A stretch of 64,000 nt of DNA from Halosolutus halophilus (GCF_022869805.1 NZ_CP094974.1:2728001-2792000), one strand, 5' to 3'. Positions 1-9,066 are shown, counted from the stretch's first letter. The notes: a model not told the origin generated them from the sequence alone. Program-made: numbers and translations.

Positions 1-67
1 ACCAACAGACGGCTCGCACGGACGTCCCTGGCCGAGCGTGTACCGTCGTCTGGAACACGAGCCTCCC

Positions 68-517
68 ATGACCGATCACGATCACGACCGCATCGTCCAG
101 TCGCTTTCCTCGCCGATTCGGATCGTCGCCGAGGAACACGTGACCGTGCTCCCCGACGGTCCGATCCGCAGTCGCGAGATCGAGATCGTCTGTGACTCCG
201 GCGATCGATACACCGATCGCTGGCAGGGCGTTCCCGTCCTCGACCTGCTCGAGCGCGCTTCGGTTCCGGCGGAGACGACCCACCTACTCGTCGAATCGAC
301 CGACGGCTACCGCGTCTGTGTCGACGTCGAGGCCGCGCTCGCGGGACTCGTCGCCATCGCCAGAAACGGGATCCCCCTCGCCGCCGCGGCGGAGTACGAA
401 TCGCGGTTCGTCTCGGACGCGACGCGAGGCCCGCGGACGGTAAAAGACGTCAGGCGGATCGAAACGCGGTCGCTCTCTCCCGGCGAGGACCCGGACGCGT
501 ACGAGCGACTCGGGTGA
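68..517 (+). CDS. Molybdopterin-dependent oxidoreductase-like (sulfite-oxidase-fold) domain protein
   Basis: A 149-residue acidic protein. The middle pattern (WQGVPVLDLLERA, then a DGYRV stretch, then NGIPL and a late VKDVRRIE) resembles the core of the SUOX-type molybdopterin-binding domain. It is much shorter than a full sulfite oxidase, and I see no Cys in the position that would ligate molybdenum, so it may be a stand-alone fold without catalysis. The start at 68 (MTDHDHD) is preferred over an in-frame ATG at 38 because the extra ten residues lack the acidic character of the rest. No signal peptide is visible. It could instead be an uncharacterised haloarchaeal family. Confidence 0.6.
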   Translation: MTDHDHDRIVQSLSSPIRIVAEEHVTVLPDGPIRSREIEIVCDSGDRYTDRWQGVPVLDLLERASVPAETTHLLVESTDGYRVCVDVEAALAGLVAIARNGIPLAAAAEYESRFVSDATRGPRTVKDVRRIETRSLSPGEDPDAYERLG

Positions 518-573
518 TCGACCGACTCCGTCGCTGGACGTGAGCGAGCGCATCGCAAGCGTATATAAGCCGA

Positions 574-813
574 ATGGCCATCACCGGGCCGGGAACAGTC
601 CGGCCTGTATCACTCGAAACGTACCGGCTCGGGATCGAACCGATCGACGGCGGACTCGACGCGGACGTCTACGCCGACGACCTGATCGAGGAATCGACCC
701 ACGTCTCCTGCGACGACTACGCCGTCGAACTGACCGACGCGGATGGAGACCGGAACGACCATCACCGTGTGACGGTCTTCGATCGGATCTCGTCGCCCTC
801 GCGCCACTGGTAG
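574..813 (+). CDS. Possible small acidic hypothetical protein
   Basis: An open frame of 79 residues, acidic and with almost only G or C at third codon positions, both typical of true haloarchaeal genes. I recognise no domain; a single Cys sits in STHVSCDDY. The TATATAAG just upstream (about 562-569) is too close to the ATG to serve as its promoter, which argues against this start. The last 17 codons overlap the 3' end of the convergent gene ending at 762. Real but uncertain. Confidence 0.35.
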   Translation: MAITGPGTVRPVSLETYRLGIEPIDGGLDADVYADDLIEESTHVSCDDYAVELTDADGDRNDHHRVTVFDRISSPSRHW

Positions 814-1184
814 TAGTAGTATTTCGTGCCGGCTATTTCCTCCACCGACACGCTCGCCGTGTCCGGGACGTCCTCGGGAATTGGGACGTCCTCGGGGACT
901 GGAATCGCCTCAGAGGTCGGGACGCCACCGGATCCGTCGCCGTCGGTTGGTCCGTCGCCGTCAACAGGATCGATACTGTCAGCGTCGACGGCCGTGCTGG
1001 CCGTGCCAGCGGTTGCTCGTCCCTCGTCGTGCTCGGCCCGGGTCTCGGCCCACGAGGCGAGGCCGTCGACGTACTCCGCGACGCACCGGATCGTATCGAC
1101 GTCTTCGTCCTCGAGCGCCTCGAGAAACGCCCGGAGGTCGTCGTCGAGGACGTCGGGCGGCGTCGGTCGATCGCCTGGGTCCAT
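762..1184 (-). CDS. Small acidic protein with DUF6788-like C-terminal motif
   Basis: A protein of 140 residues. The N-terminal half (DVLDDDLRAFLEALEDEDVD, then AEYVDGLASWAE) is helical and acidic, the middle is a low-complexity Asp/Gly/Pro linker with two VPIPEDVP-like repeats, and the C-terminus carries KYYYYQWREGDEIRSK, like the tail of haloarchaeal DUF6788 proteins. Function unknown. The ATG at 1184 is chosen because the 41 residues readable upstream are basic and unlike the rest. Its 3' end overlaps the small + strand frame at 574-813. Confidence 0.65.
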   Translation of the reverse strand: MDPGDRPTPPDVLDDDLRAFLEALEDEDVDTIRCVAEYVDGLASWAETRAEHDEGRATAGTASTAVDADSIDPVDGDGPTDGDGSGGVPTSEAIPVPEDVPIPEDVPDTASVSVEEIAGTKYYYYQWREGDEIRSKTVTR

Positions 1185-1355
1185 CCTGGATTCCGATTGG
1201 GTCGACGACGGTAAAACTCCGTCCTTCGCTTCCCGGCGCACCGCGGAGCGCGTCTCGTGGTGGGATGGCGTACGCCCCGTCGCGGATCGATCGTCGATTG
1301 GTACCACACGACATATTAATACGATGAATGTAAGCTAAACTCAATCGAGTCGTAG

Positions 1356-1366
1356 ATTTATATATC
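1356..1366 (+). promoter_or_regulatory. TATA box for the leaderless gene at 1392
   Basis: ATTTATATATC lies about 29 nt upstream of the ATG at 1392, the spacing expected of an archaeal TATA box driving a leaderless transcript. It favours the ATG at 1392 over an in-frame GTG at 1383. Confidence 0.6.
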
Positions 1367-1391
1367 GGAACGTGGTGCTGTAGTGCGAGTA

Positions 1392-1634
1392 ATGATAGTT
1401 GAGGAACACCAACAGCGTCTCGCTCCGGAACAGATCGAACCGGTGCCCGACGACCTCGACTCGGCACAGGCGAAGCTCGTGTACCTCTATCTCGCGGCGA
1501 CGGGTGGATCGACTGTCGAAGATCTGAGCCGCACGCTAGCGATGAAGAAAATCTCCGTTCTGAGTCTGCTCAACGCCCTGTCGAGCGGTGGGTACGTCGA
1601 GCAACGCGACGAGTCGTACGTCGTCATCGGGTGA
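1392..1634 (+). CDS. Small winged-helix (MarR/TrmB-like) DNA-binding protein
   Basis: An 80-residue protein made almost wholly of a helix-turn-helix: LDSAQAKLVYLYLA, then TVEDLSRTLAMKKISVLSLLNALSSGGYVEQRDESYVV, that is helix, recognition helix and beta wing. Such single-domain proteins act as cytoplasmic transcription regulators. It lies convergent to glnA, with 59 bp between the stops, so control of nitrogen metabolism is possible but not shown. The start follows from the TATA box 29 nt upstream. Confidence 0.75.
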   Translation: MIVEEHQQRLAPEQIEPVPDDLDSAQAKLVYLYLAATGGSTVEDLSRTLAMKKISVLSLLNALSSGGYVEQRDESYVVIG

Positions 1635-1693
1635 CGGATCGGTGAACGAAAAGGGGACGATCCCGACGCCGCAGTGGAGAAACCGCAGCCGGC

Positions 1694-3049
1694 TCAGAAC
1701 GTCTCGAGGTAGCGGTCGAGTTCCCACTGGGAGACGTCGACGAGGTACTCCTCGAACTCCTGGCGCTTGGCCTCGACGAACTTGGGTGCGACGTGGTCGC
1801 CGAGCGCCTCGTAGATGGCCTCGTCTTCCTCGAGGGCGTCGACGGCCGCGCCCAGGTTCGACGGCAACGTCTCGATGCCGTACTCCTCGCGTTTCTGTTC
1901 GTCGAACTCGTAGATGTTCTCGCGGACCGGATCGGGGGCCTCGAGGTCCTTCTCGATGCCGTCCAGTCCGGCGTGGATCATGACGGCGATGGCGAGGTAG
2001 GGGTTACAGGACGGATCGGGCGAGCGGAGTTCGATCCGGGAGGCCGCCGGGACGCGGGCGGCCGGCTTCCGGATCAGCGCCGATCGGTTCCGGTCGGACC
2101 AGGCGACGTAGACGGGTGCCTCGTAGCCCGGCACCAGGCGCTTGTAGCTGTTGACCGTCGGGTTCGCGACCGCGGTGATCGCGGGCGCGTGTTCGAGGAT
2201 ACCCGCGAGGAACGAGTGAGCGGTCTCGCTCAGGTTGAACTCGTCGCCCTCGTCGTGGAACGCGTTCTCGCCGTCCTCAGTCATCAGCGAGAGGTGGGTG
2301 TGCATCCCCGAGCCGTTGATCTTCGGAATCGGCTTGGGCATGAACGTCGCGTGGAGGTCGTGTTCGGCCGCGATGGCGCGGACGACGGTGCGGAAGGTGC
2401 CGACGTTGTCCGCCGTCGTGAGCGCGTCGTCGTACTCGAAGTTGATCTCGTACTGGCCGCGAGCGACCTCGTGGTGGCTGGCCTCGATCTCGAAATCCAT
2501 GTCCTCGAGCCCGTAGATGATGTCCCGGCGCACGTCGGAGGCGAGGTCTTTCGGGGCGAGATCGAAGTAGCCGCCGTGATCCGCGGTTTCCGTCGTCGCA
2601 CGGCCGTCTTCGTCCTCCTCGAACATGAAGAACTCGGGTTCGGGAGCCGCACTGACCGTATACCCGAGGTCGTCCGCACGCTCGAGCGCCTGTTTGAGCA
2701 CGTAGCGCGGATCGCCCTCGAAGGGGTCGCCCGTCGAGGTGTCGTAGACGTCACAGATCATCCGGGCCGCTGCACTGTCTTCGGTGCGTCTCCACGGGAG
2801 AATCGCGAACGTCTCCGGATCCGGGACGAGACGCATGTCCGATTCCTGGATACGCACGAAGCCCTCGATCGAGGAGCCGTCGAAGTAGATCCCCTCGGTG
2901 AAGGCCTTCTCGGCCTGGCGGGCCGGCACCGAGACGTTCTTGACCGTCCCCAGAATGTCTGTGAACTGGAGTCTGAGGAAGTCGACGTCCGCAGCCTCGA
3001 TTCGTTCGATCACGTTCTCTTCTGCCGAAGTCAGGTTCCCATCCGTCAT
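1694..3049 (-). CDS. glnA: Glutamine synthetase, type I
   Basis: Makes glutamine from glutamate, ammonia and ATP; the cytoplasmic entry point for ammonia assimilation. At 451 residues it has the normal length for GSI. The N-terminal beta-grasp domain ([18 protein letters not shown]) is followed by FDGSSIEGF, the catalytic core with [35 protein letters not shown] and [16 protein letters not shown], all classic GS signatures. I do not see the adenylylation-site tyrosine motif of GSI-beta, which fits the GSI-alpha/archaeal type. The gene stands alone, convergent to a small winged-helix protein. Confidence 0.97.
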   Translation of the reverse strand: MTDGNLTSAEENVIERIEAADVDFLRLQFTDILGTVKNVSVPARQAEKAFTEGIYFDGSSIEGFVRIQESDMRLVPDPETFAILPWRRTEDSAAARMICDVYDTSTGDPFEGDPRYVLKQALERADDLGYTVSAAPEPEFFMFEEDEDGRATTETADHGGYFDLAPKDLASDVRRDIIYGLEDMDFEIEASHHEVARGQYEINFEYDDALTTADNVGTFRTVVRAIAAEHDLHATFMPKPIPKINGSGMHTHLSLMTEDGENAFHDEGDEFNLSETAHSFLAGILEHAPAITAVANPTVNSYKRLVPGYEAPVYVAWSDRNRSALIRKPAARVPAASRIELRSPDPSCNPYLAIAVMIHAGLDGIEKDLEAPDPVRENIYEFDEQKREEYGIETLPSNLGAAVDALEEDEAIYEALGDHVAPKFVEAKRQEFEEYLVDVSQWELDRYLETF

Positions 3050-3080
3050 CTTCTACTCGATGCAGTCAACGGCATCCACT

Positions 3081-3091
3081 ATTAAAGCTCT
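3081..3091 (-). promoter_or_regulatory. Probable TATA box of glnA
   Basis: On the minus strand the sequence reads CTTTAATAG about 35 nt upstream of the glnA ATG, giving a short leader of about 8-12 nt. The surrounding 100 bp (3050-3160) is AT-rich compared with the rest of the window. Confidence 0.45.
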
Positions 3092-3217
3092 GCTGTTGTG
3101 GGCGAATATACTCCATAAGCGATTAGAATTGTGCATTTGTTGTATAATTAAGGGTGGTTAGACGGCCCGTGGTTGACGACGTGAGAAGAGCCGGGCTCGA
3201 AATTGGACAATAATGGG

Positions 3218-3367
3218 ATGAGCTTCGCGACGGCCGACCGCAAAAGTCTCGTCGACGATCGTGACCGGCGCTACGTCGGGTCCGTCGCGATCGTCACCAG
3301 TCCGGAACGATTCCGATCGGCCGAACCGGTGACAGTCGGGCCGGCGATCACGTCGTCAGTACCCTGA
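3218..3367 (+). CDS. Possible 49-residue microprotein
   Basis: An open frame from an ATG at 3218 to a TGA just before the convergent gene end at 3372. It reads MSFATADRKSLVDD...RYVGSVAIVTSPERF and has GC-rich third positions, but it is short, no motif is recognised and no clear TATA box sits at the leaderless distance. The rest of 3050-3217 holds only the glnA promoter and no gene. Confidence 0.22.
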   Translation: MSFATADRKSLVDDRDRRYVGSVAIVTSPERFRSAEPVTVGPAITSSVP

Positions 3368-3371
3368 GAGA

Positions 3372-3698
3372 TTACCGGGCTCTCTCGGTCAGGTTCGTCA
3401 TCGCACGCACGCCCAGGACACTCGCATCGACGGTGGCCCGCCAGACGCCGATCGAGTGCCGGACGGCTCGTCCCCACGCCGTCGTCGGCGTCTTGCGGTG
3501 GTCAGCCTCGCTCGATCGCGGCCGTCTGGTGATCGCCGTTCCACACGCCGGGCAGGCGTACTCGACGGTCTCGCCCCGAACGCGGCGGGTCCAGTCGCCG
3601 TCGATCGCGTTCGCGTGGTCACACTCCGGGCAGTACAGTGTCGACTTCCGTCGCACTGGTCCCGCGTCGTGACCGCGTGTAGTGGACCGAGTCATCAC
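3372..3698 (-). CDS. Zinc-ribbon protein with basic C-terminal tail
   Basis: A 108-residue protein whose N-terminal half holds one treble-clef/zinc ribbon: CPECDHANAID at about residues 23-33 and CPACGTAITRRP about 25 residues later. The C-terminal half is helical and basic (WGRAVRHSIGVWRATVDASVLGVRAM), perhaps membrane-associated or nucleic-acid binding. The molecular role is unknown. A TTTACGAG box about 27 nt upstream of the ATG at 3698 suggests a leaderless transcript; the ATG at 3695 is equally possible. Confidence 0.7.
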   Translation of the reverse strand: MMTRSTTRGHDAGPVRRKSTLYCPECDHANAIDGDWTRRVRGETVEYACPACGTAITRRPRSSEADHRKTPTTAWGRAVRHSIGVWRATVDASVLGVRAMTNLTERAR

Positions 3699-3849
3699 CC
3701 GGACTACGGTCCCGACTCGTAAAGCCCCTGTCCAGCACGGTTATTCGTCAAGGATTCCCACCGGCGTCGCGCAGACCCGGCGACAAACGGGCAGACCGTC
3801 CGAGGGGCCACGACCCGGTACCGGACAGCCAGCGAGGATCGATCCCGAC

Positions 3850-3860
3850 AATATATAAGA
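3850..3860 (+). promoter_or_regulatory. TATA box upstream of the metalloprotease gene
   Basis: AATATATAAGA at 3850-3860 predicts transcription from about 3881 and a leader of about 30 nt before the GTG at 3913. Confidence 0.5.
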
Positions 3861-3912
3861 TCGGCACAGATTAACCAGCAGTTACACGTCGATTCGCTCG
3901 GAAACCGCGGTC

Positions 3913-4680
3913 GTGAACCGGCGCGTCTTCCTGGGGGCCCTCGGTTCGATCGCGTCACTCGGCACCATCGGGTACGCGACGCGAGACCCCGTCGAGCGCC
4001 TCGAAGTCCGGGTGTGGTTCACGGAGCGAGCCGACGAGTACGATGCGGTCGCGACCCGTGTCAGCGGCTATCTCGGCCGGATTCTCGACCTCAATCACTG
4101 GTCGCTGGACCTCTCGATCGGCGGCGTCGTGCCCGTCTCGACCGAGGACGGCGCGCGCGTCACCAACCAGGGTGAGTGGCCCCGCGCCATCGCCGCTGGG
4201 GCGATCGGCCGACGCGACCTCGAGCCGGCGTCCGACGTCAACCTGCTCGTCACGGACGGCCAGATGACCGACGCACCGACGGGATACGGCGTTCGACACG
4301 TCGCGTCGGTCGGTGGTGCCCGACACATCGCCCGACTCCCACCGTTCGACGAGTTGTTCGCGTCGGTGCCCGCGGCCGACAGACGCCGGAAGATCGTCCC
4401 GAACACGCCGCCGACGCGGACGATGCAGGTGCTCGTCCACGAGATCGGTCACGCGCTCGGTTTGCACCACGATCACGGCGTCGCCTACAGGTACGGCGAC
4501 GCCATCGTGGCGACCCCGATGCTCAGTAGTTACGCCTGGTCACCGCCGTTCGACGCCGACGAGTCTTCGTGTGGCACGACCTATCCGGATCCGGAGGGTC
4601 TCGATCGAAAGCTCAGCCTCGTGTTTTCGGCCTGTACCCGTCGAGAACTGGAGAACTACAGCGGGAGTTTCACCGGGTGA
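3913..4680 (+). CDS. Exported zinc metalloprotease (metzincin/M10-like)
   Basis: A 255-residue secreted protein. The N-terminus (MNRRVFLGALGSIASLGTIG) is a twin-arginine type signal, without a lipobox Cys. The key motif HEIGHALGLHHDHG (about residue 177 on) is the HEXXHXXGXXH(D) zinc site of metzincins, two His plus a third His/Asp as ligands and Glu as catalytic base. A Met-turn candidate (TPMLSSYAW) follows about 25 residues later, as expected. Two late Cys (ESSCG and FSAC) could form a disulphide. Likely acts outside the cell on peptides. It starts at a GTG behind a clear TATA box. Confidence 0.82.
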   Translation: MNRRVFLGALGSIASLGTIGYATRDPVERLEVRVWFTERADEYDAVATRVSGYLGRILDLNHWSLDLSIGGVVPVSTEDGARVTNQGEWPRAIAAGAIGRRDLEPASDVNLLVTDGQMTDAPTGYGVRHVASVGGARHIARLPPFDELFASVPAADRRRKIVPNTPPTRTMQVLVHEIGHALGLHHDHGVAYRYGDAIVATPMLSSYAWSPPFDADESSCGTTYPDPEGLDRKLSLVFSACTRRELENYSGSFTG

Positions 4681-4904
4681 CGGGGCGGTATGTTCGGAAT
4701 CGCTCGAAAGCGTCCCTTCCGATGACGCGAGGCGATCGGTTTCAGTGCCGCAAACGGAACTCGTACGGTACGAACGGAGACGACGACCCTCGTCTCGAAT
4801 GCACCACCCGTGGCCTCCCTCCCGAGTAGGCCTGCCCCCGTCGTCGAGAACAGCGCACACGATACCACTGTGAGACGCCGTCGCCGGTCGATTCGTGTGG
4901 TGTC

Positions 4905-5650
4905 TCGGACGACCTTGACGCCCTCGGGTTCGCCGCGTCGACACTCTGGAACGTCGGACGGCGGGTCTGCGATCGAGTGTGGTCAGAAATCGGGCACATC
5001 CCCGGTCAGAACGAACTCCCCACCTACCTCAAGTCCCACGAACGCTACGATGACCTGCATTCTCGGTCAAGTCAGCCTACTACTTCAGAAGCGCATCGCT
5101 AGCTGTGACGACTCCGATTCAGAGCAGGCGACTCGGTTGAATCAGAAGAAGTCGTCTCATCGTACTCACTACTTCCACACGCTCTCCAAGCACATCGTTG
5201 AACGACGTGTTGACGAGGGGTGGGGACCATCGTGGTTGGCGACCTTTCTGGTATCCGTGAGGACGAGGAGACCGGTGGGACGAAGAACTGGGGCAAACAC
5301 GGGAACCTCGACCTTCGCTCGTGGGCGTTGACCGCTTGACAAATCTGCTGACCTACGAGGCCGAACCAGAAGGCATCACGGTCGAACGGGTGTCTGAGCG
5401 GGGTACGTCGAAGTCGTGTTCGTGCCGTGGTCGAAAACGTGAAGCGAATCGCGTTGGACGCGGGTTGTACGTGTGCGACGAGTGTGGTACGGTGGCGAAT
5501 GCGGACGTGAACGGTGCTGAGAACATTCGACAGAACCTCTCTCCGAGTCCGTCCGGGGATAGGAGCAACGGCTGGTTGGCACAGCCTTCGACGTCCTTGT
5601 TTGACGAGGAAACTGACGCGTTCGCGCCTCGAGAACAGGTCACGTCGTAA
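4905..5650 (+). pseudogene. Decayed TnpB (IS200/IS605, IS1341-type) relic, copy 1
   Basis: Remnant of the RNA-guided nuclease TnpB. From about 4908 to 5075 one frame encodes the N-terminal part (LDALGFAASTLWNVGRRVCD, then HIPGQNELPTYLKSHERYDDLHS). At about 5075 it jumps straight to the C-terminal third (YYFRS, then CDDSDSEQATRLNQKKSS in another frame), so the central region with RuvC-I is deleted. Further frameshifts occur near 5218 and 5320. The end (5321-5650) still carries GRGLYVCDECGTVANADVNG, the zinc finger and RuvC-III Asp, but the first zinc pair is damaged (CSCRG where CSCCG is expected). No tnpA is nearby. It cannot make an active nuclease. Confidence 0.85.
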
Positions 5651-5670
5651 ACTACAATATCCCAACGGCG

Positions 5671-5709
5671 ATCGGGAATCCTCGCCCTTCAGGGCGGGGA
5701 AGATGTCAA
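5671..5709 (+). ncRNA. TnpB right end with terminal hairpin, copy 1 (possible omega/sot-RNA 3' scaffold)
   Basis: CCTCGCCC-TTCA-GGGCGGGG at 5680-5699 is an 8-bp stem (one G-T wobble) with a 4-nt loop, followed by AAGATGTCAA ending at 5709. This is the right-end subterminal hairpin of IS200/IS605-type elements, and in active elements it is the scaffold of the TnpB guide RNA, whose guide would begin at 5710. The same structure recurs at 11424-11443. Whether it is still transcribed cannot be seen from sequence. Confidence 0.65.
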
Positions 5710-6056
5710 TTCTCGTCGTCCCTGTCGGTATCGCCGCGGGCGAAATTGGCTCGCTGCTCTGCCTCCGTCGTCGTACCGGCGTTAGGGCCTTCGATGAGTG
5801 ACTCGAAGTCGTCCACGTCGTCGTACTGATCCCGGTAAACGAGAGCGGCTTTCCCCATCGAGGTGATTTCGTAGAGTCCGGAGCGCTCTGCGGGACCGAT
5901 CTTGGAGACTAGGCCGTAGTCCTCGAGGACCGGCAGTCTGGTGTTGATATTCTTTCGACTCTTGCCCGTGTGCTCAGCCAGATTCGTTGCGACGTTTCGC
6001 CCCTTGTCCTCGAGTTCTTCGAGGATCAAGAAGTCGGTCGGTTGACGTAATTTCAC
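5706..6056 (-). CDS. PhiH1-repressor-type winged-helix regulator
   Basis: A 116-residue DNA-binding protein. Residues 5-75 (QPTDFLILEELEDKGRNVAT, NLAEHTGKSRKNINTRLPVLEDYGLVSKIG, SGLYEITSMGKAAL) form the winged helix-turn-helix of the haloarchaeal PhiH1 repressor family; the rest is an acidic tail. It starts at a GTG (6056) with an AATATAG box about 30 nt upstream. Its TGA stop (5706-5708) lies inside the terminal TCAA of the TnpB relic's right end, so the element insertion set the end of this gene. It may regulate itself or the adjacent trehalose genes; that is inference. Confidence 0.82.
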   Translation of the reverse strand: MKLRQPTDFLILEELEDKGRNVATNLAEHTGKSRKNINTRLPVLEDYGLVSKIGPAERSGLYEITSMGKAALVYRDQYDDVDDFESLIEGPNAGTTTEAEQRANFARGDTDRDDEN

Positions 6057-6304
6057 GTTCGGTCACGCCCCTACATCACTATATTTCCAGTGGTGACTAA
6101 TTCTTTCGAATCAGTTCCTTAGATTTGGGATGGTGATCGGTTCTAGAATAGTTGGATTTAGGATATATTTATCTGGCAGGTTCGCTGCCGTCCCGCCGGA
6201 CCGGATCGGTCGAGTCACCGGCCGGGTTCGGTTCGTTCGCCTCCGACGCGCCACACCGGATCGATAGATCGCACGGACGGTTCGATCGCCGACGATCGGG
6301 ACGC

Positions 6305-7114
6305 CTACTGGTCGAGCAATTCGACACCGATCGATCCGAACCACTCGAGCGTGACCGCGACGTCGTCGGGTGACTCGACTCGCAGGGACGCCGCCGACGG
6401 TTCGTCATCGCCGACGCGGACACCGAACCCGTCCGGTTCGACGGCCCGGAACGCCGATTCGTCGGTGACGTCGTCGCCGACGTAGACCGACACCGTCTCG
6501 CCGGGCAGGTCCGCCTCGATCAACTCCACCGCGTTCCCCTTCCCCCACGGGATGGCCGGCCCGATTTCGAGGATTCGTTTCCCGGTCGATAGCTCGAGGC
6601 CGTCTCCCCCGAATCGATCGACGAGCGCCCGCGTCCGCCGGCGAACGAAGGGCCGTACGGCCTCCGGGACCGATCGAAGGTGTACCGTCCCCGTCAATCG
6701 CTTGTTCTCGATTCGACAGTTCGGAACGGTCCCGACGGTCCGCTCGAGGAGCGAACAGAGCCGTGCGAGTCGGGCCGCCCGGTTCCGGGCGACCGGGTGG
6801 ACGGCGATCGTTCCCTCCCGTTCGAGTTCGAGACCGTGATTGCCGGCGTAGATGTCCGGCCCGTCGACCCGTTCTCGGACGTCCGCGAGCGCGCGGCCGC
6901 TCACGACGGCCGTCGTGACGCGCAGTTCCGCCGCGAGCGTTGCCACCGCAGCCTCGTTCGCCAGCGTCGCGCCGGCGTCGTCCGGGTCCTCGACGATCGG
7001 TGCGAGCGTGCCGTCGAAGTCCAGACAGAGCAACAGCTTCGAGGCGTCCCGAACCGCTCGGCGAAGACGATCGATCGCCTCGTCGAACGGGACCGGTGGG
7101 GTCTGTGCGTGCAT
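6305..7114 (-). CDS. otsB: Trehalose-6-phosphate phosphatase
   Basis: Removes phosphate from trehalose-6-phosphate to give trehalose, a compatible solute. A 269-residue HAD-superfamily enzyme: motif I DFDGT at residues 32-36 (Asp32 nucleophile, Asp34 acid/base), motif II in TTAVVSGRAL, the cap region with GNHGLELE, and motif IV GDDVTDESAF. It starts 3 nt after the stop of otsA and is surely co-transcribed with it. Second gene of the otsA-otsB pathway. Confidence 0.93.
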   Translation of the reverse strand: MHAQTPPVPFDEAIDRLRRAVRDASKLLLCLDFDGTLAPIVEDPDDAGATLANEAAVATLAAELRVTTAVVSGRALADVRERVDGPDIYAGNHGLELEREGTIAVHPVARNRAARLARLCSLLERTVGTVPNCRIENKRLTGTVHLRSVPEAVRPFVRRRTRALVDRFGGDGLELSTGKRILEIGPAIPWGKGNAVELIEADLPGETVSVYVGDDVTDESAFRAVEPDGFGVRVGDDEPSAASLRVESPDDVAVTLEWFGSIGVELLDQ

Positions 7115-7117
7115 CCG

Positions 7118-8818
7118 TTACACGGGGGGCGTACGCTCGCGTGAATTACGGTCGTGATCCGGGCCAGCGTCACTGCCGTCCGTCCCGTCGCGTACCCGCC
7201 TGATCCAGTCGAACTGCGTTCGCATCCACGATTCGATGTCGCCGTCGAACACCCGCGCGCGCAGTGTGTTCATGCTCCGCTGTCGTTCGTACGCCGGCAT
7301 CGTGAGCGCGCGGTCGATCTGGTCGGCGAACTGCGCCGTATCGGTCGGATCGATCGACAGCGCGTGGCTCCCGAGTCGATCGTGAGCCCCGGTCCGATCG
7401 CTCAACAGCAAGCAACTGTCGGCGTCGACGCTGGCGGCAACGAACTCCTGGGCAACCAGGTTCATCCCGTCGAGCAGCGGACTCACGACCATCACGTCCG
7501 CGTGCCGGTAGAGCGCCGCGAGGGTTTCGGTGTCCAGGTACTCCTCCGTGTAGACGACCGGCTGCCATCCGTCCCGTTCGAACCGACAGTTGATCCGTTC
7601 GACCTCGCTTCTGACCAGTTCGCCGTACCGTTCGTACGTCTCGATCTCAGTCCGGGACGGCGTCGCCTTCTGGACGAACGTAAACTCGCCCTTCCACGAC
7701 GGGTTCCGTTCGAAGAACCGCTCGATCGCCGCCAGCCGTTCCGGGATCCCTTTCGTGTAGTCGAGTCGATCGACCCCGAGGCCGAGCGTAGTTCCGCGGG
7801 GGATGCCGAGCGACTCGTACAGGGACGATCGATCGTCGTCGGCGGCGAGGGCGTTCTCGGCGTACGACTCGGCATCAACGCCCATCGGCGTCGCCACGAC
7901 CCGCGTCGTTCCGCCGTCGTAGTCGACGGTTCGAGTCCGCCAGTCGACGTCTGACCCGGGGAGGTATCGATCGACGCAGTCGAGGAAGTGATCGACGTAC
8001 CGGTCGACGTGGAACCCGAGCAGATCGTTGCCGAGCAGCCCCTCGAGAATCCGTCTACCGGCCGGGCAGTGTCGGAAGGTCGCCGTCGACGGCCACGGGA
8101 TGTGCCAGAACTGGGCCACCGTCGCCGACGGCGGCACGACCTCCCGGATCAGTCGCGGTGCGAGCGCGAGGTGATAGTCCTGGACCCAGATCACCGAGTC
8201 CGCCGTCGCGTGGTCGATCGTCGCATCTGCGAACCGCTCGTTGACGGTCCGGTACCACTCGAAGTCGTTCGATCGATCCGTTACCAGGTCGGGAAAGCCG
8301 TGACAGAGCGGCCAGAGCACGCGGTTGCTGAACCCGCGGTAGTAGGAGTCGACCGCTTCGTCGGAGAGGGAGATTCGCTGGAGGGTGTACGCCGCCTCGC
8401 CGGGCGGGACGGCCACGCAGTTTTGCTCGTCGGTCACCGCGAAATCGGCGTCGCCGTCGCCCCAGGCGATCCACGTCCCGTCGGTCTGCCGGACGACCGG
8501 ATCCAGTCCGGCGGTCAGTCCCCCGGTCGGTTCGTCGACCGAGATCGATCGGTCCTCGATCGGCTGTTCGACAGCGCCGTCGAGACGCGGGACGGATCCG
8601 GTGGTCGGTTGTGAGTTCACAGTCCCCGATCGGGGGTCGTCCGTCTCGGTGTCTGAATCGTACGTGTGGCGGTACGGCTGCCGGTTCGAGACGACGATCA
8701 ACTTCCCCGGACAGGTCGGTCCGTCGGCCCCCGTGGCCGTGGGTCTGCCGCCGCCGTCGGACCGCAGTTGTCGATTATGCACCGTCGTCGACGACAAATT
8801 CTCCTCGGGAACTCGCAT
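7118..8818 (-). CDS. otsA: Trehalose-6-phosphate synthase (GT20)
   Basis: Transfers glucose from a nucleotide-glucose to glucose-6-phosphate. A 566-residue GT20 family glycosyltransferase: KLIVVSNRQPY (about residue 39), VWVQDYHLALAP, LGVDRLDYTKGIPERL and PLLDGMNLVAQEFVA are the conserved acceptor- and donor-binding motifs, all intact. It carries about 38 extra N-terminal residues and an Asp-rich insert after SNRQPY, so it is longer than bacterial OtsA (about 470). A GTATTAAACC box at about 8875-8885 (minus strand) would give a leader of roughly 30 nt. Forms an operon with otsB. Confidence 0.95.
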   Translation of the reverse strand: MRVPEENLSSTTVHNRQLRSDGGGRPTATGADGPTCPGKLIVVSNRQPYRHTYDSDTETDDPRSGTVNSQPTTGSVPRLDGAVEQPIEDRSISVDEPTGGLTAGLDPVVRQTDGTWIAWGDGDADFAVTDEQNCVAVPPGEAAYTLQRISLSDEAVDSYYRGFSNRVLWPLCHGFPDLVTDRSNDFEWYRTVNERFADATIDHATADSVIWVQDYHLALAPRLIREVVPPSATVAQFWHIPWPSTATFRHCPAGRRILEGLLGNDLLGFHVDRYVDHFLDCVDRYLPGSDVDWRTRTVDYDGGTTRVVATPMGVDAESYAENALAADDDRSSLYESLGIPRGTTLGLGVDRLDYTKGIPERLAAIERFFERNPSWKGEFTFVQKATPSRTEIETYERYGELVRSEVERINCRFERDGWQPVVYTEEYLDTETLAALYRHADVMVVSPLLDGMNLVAQEFVAASVDADSCLLLSDRTGAHDRLGSHALSIDPTDTAQFADQIDRALTMPAYERQRSMNTLRARVFDGDIESWMRTQFDWIRRVRDGTDGSDAGPDHDRNSRERTPPV

Positions 8819-9066
8819 TCGCTACGTCAAGACAGCCTCGCCACCGGTTGATTCGTCGCCTGCATCCGCATGGGGGTTTAATACCCCCTACCAGCGGTCA
8901 GCAACGGGATACCGTTCGGATTCGGTGACCGACGACGATCGATCACCCGGGAAAGACGCGTGAACTCGTGGGGACGAAATCCCCCGACTCCTCGACTCCG
9001 CCACACGAAACGCCAGCCGTGCGAGACACACGAAACGTTCTTTTCCCGAACGGTCGAACGCCACCT

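Noticed and set aside
881-1338. Long + strand frames opposite the DUF6788-like gene
   Set aside because: They are mirror frames with Ser/Arg-rich composition; the minus-strand frame is acidic with GC third positions and a family-like C-terminus.
1793-3085. 430-codon + strand frame across glnA
   Set aside because: Antisense shadow of glutamine synthetase, which has all its signatures on the minus strand.
4905-5709. Functional TnpB or nuclease-dead TnpB-like repressor (TldR)
   Set aside because: Frameshifts and a large internal deletion leave no continuous protein, so neither an active nuclease nor a domesticated repressor can be made from this copy.
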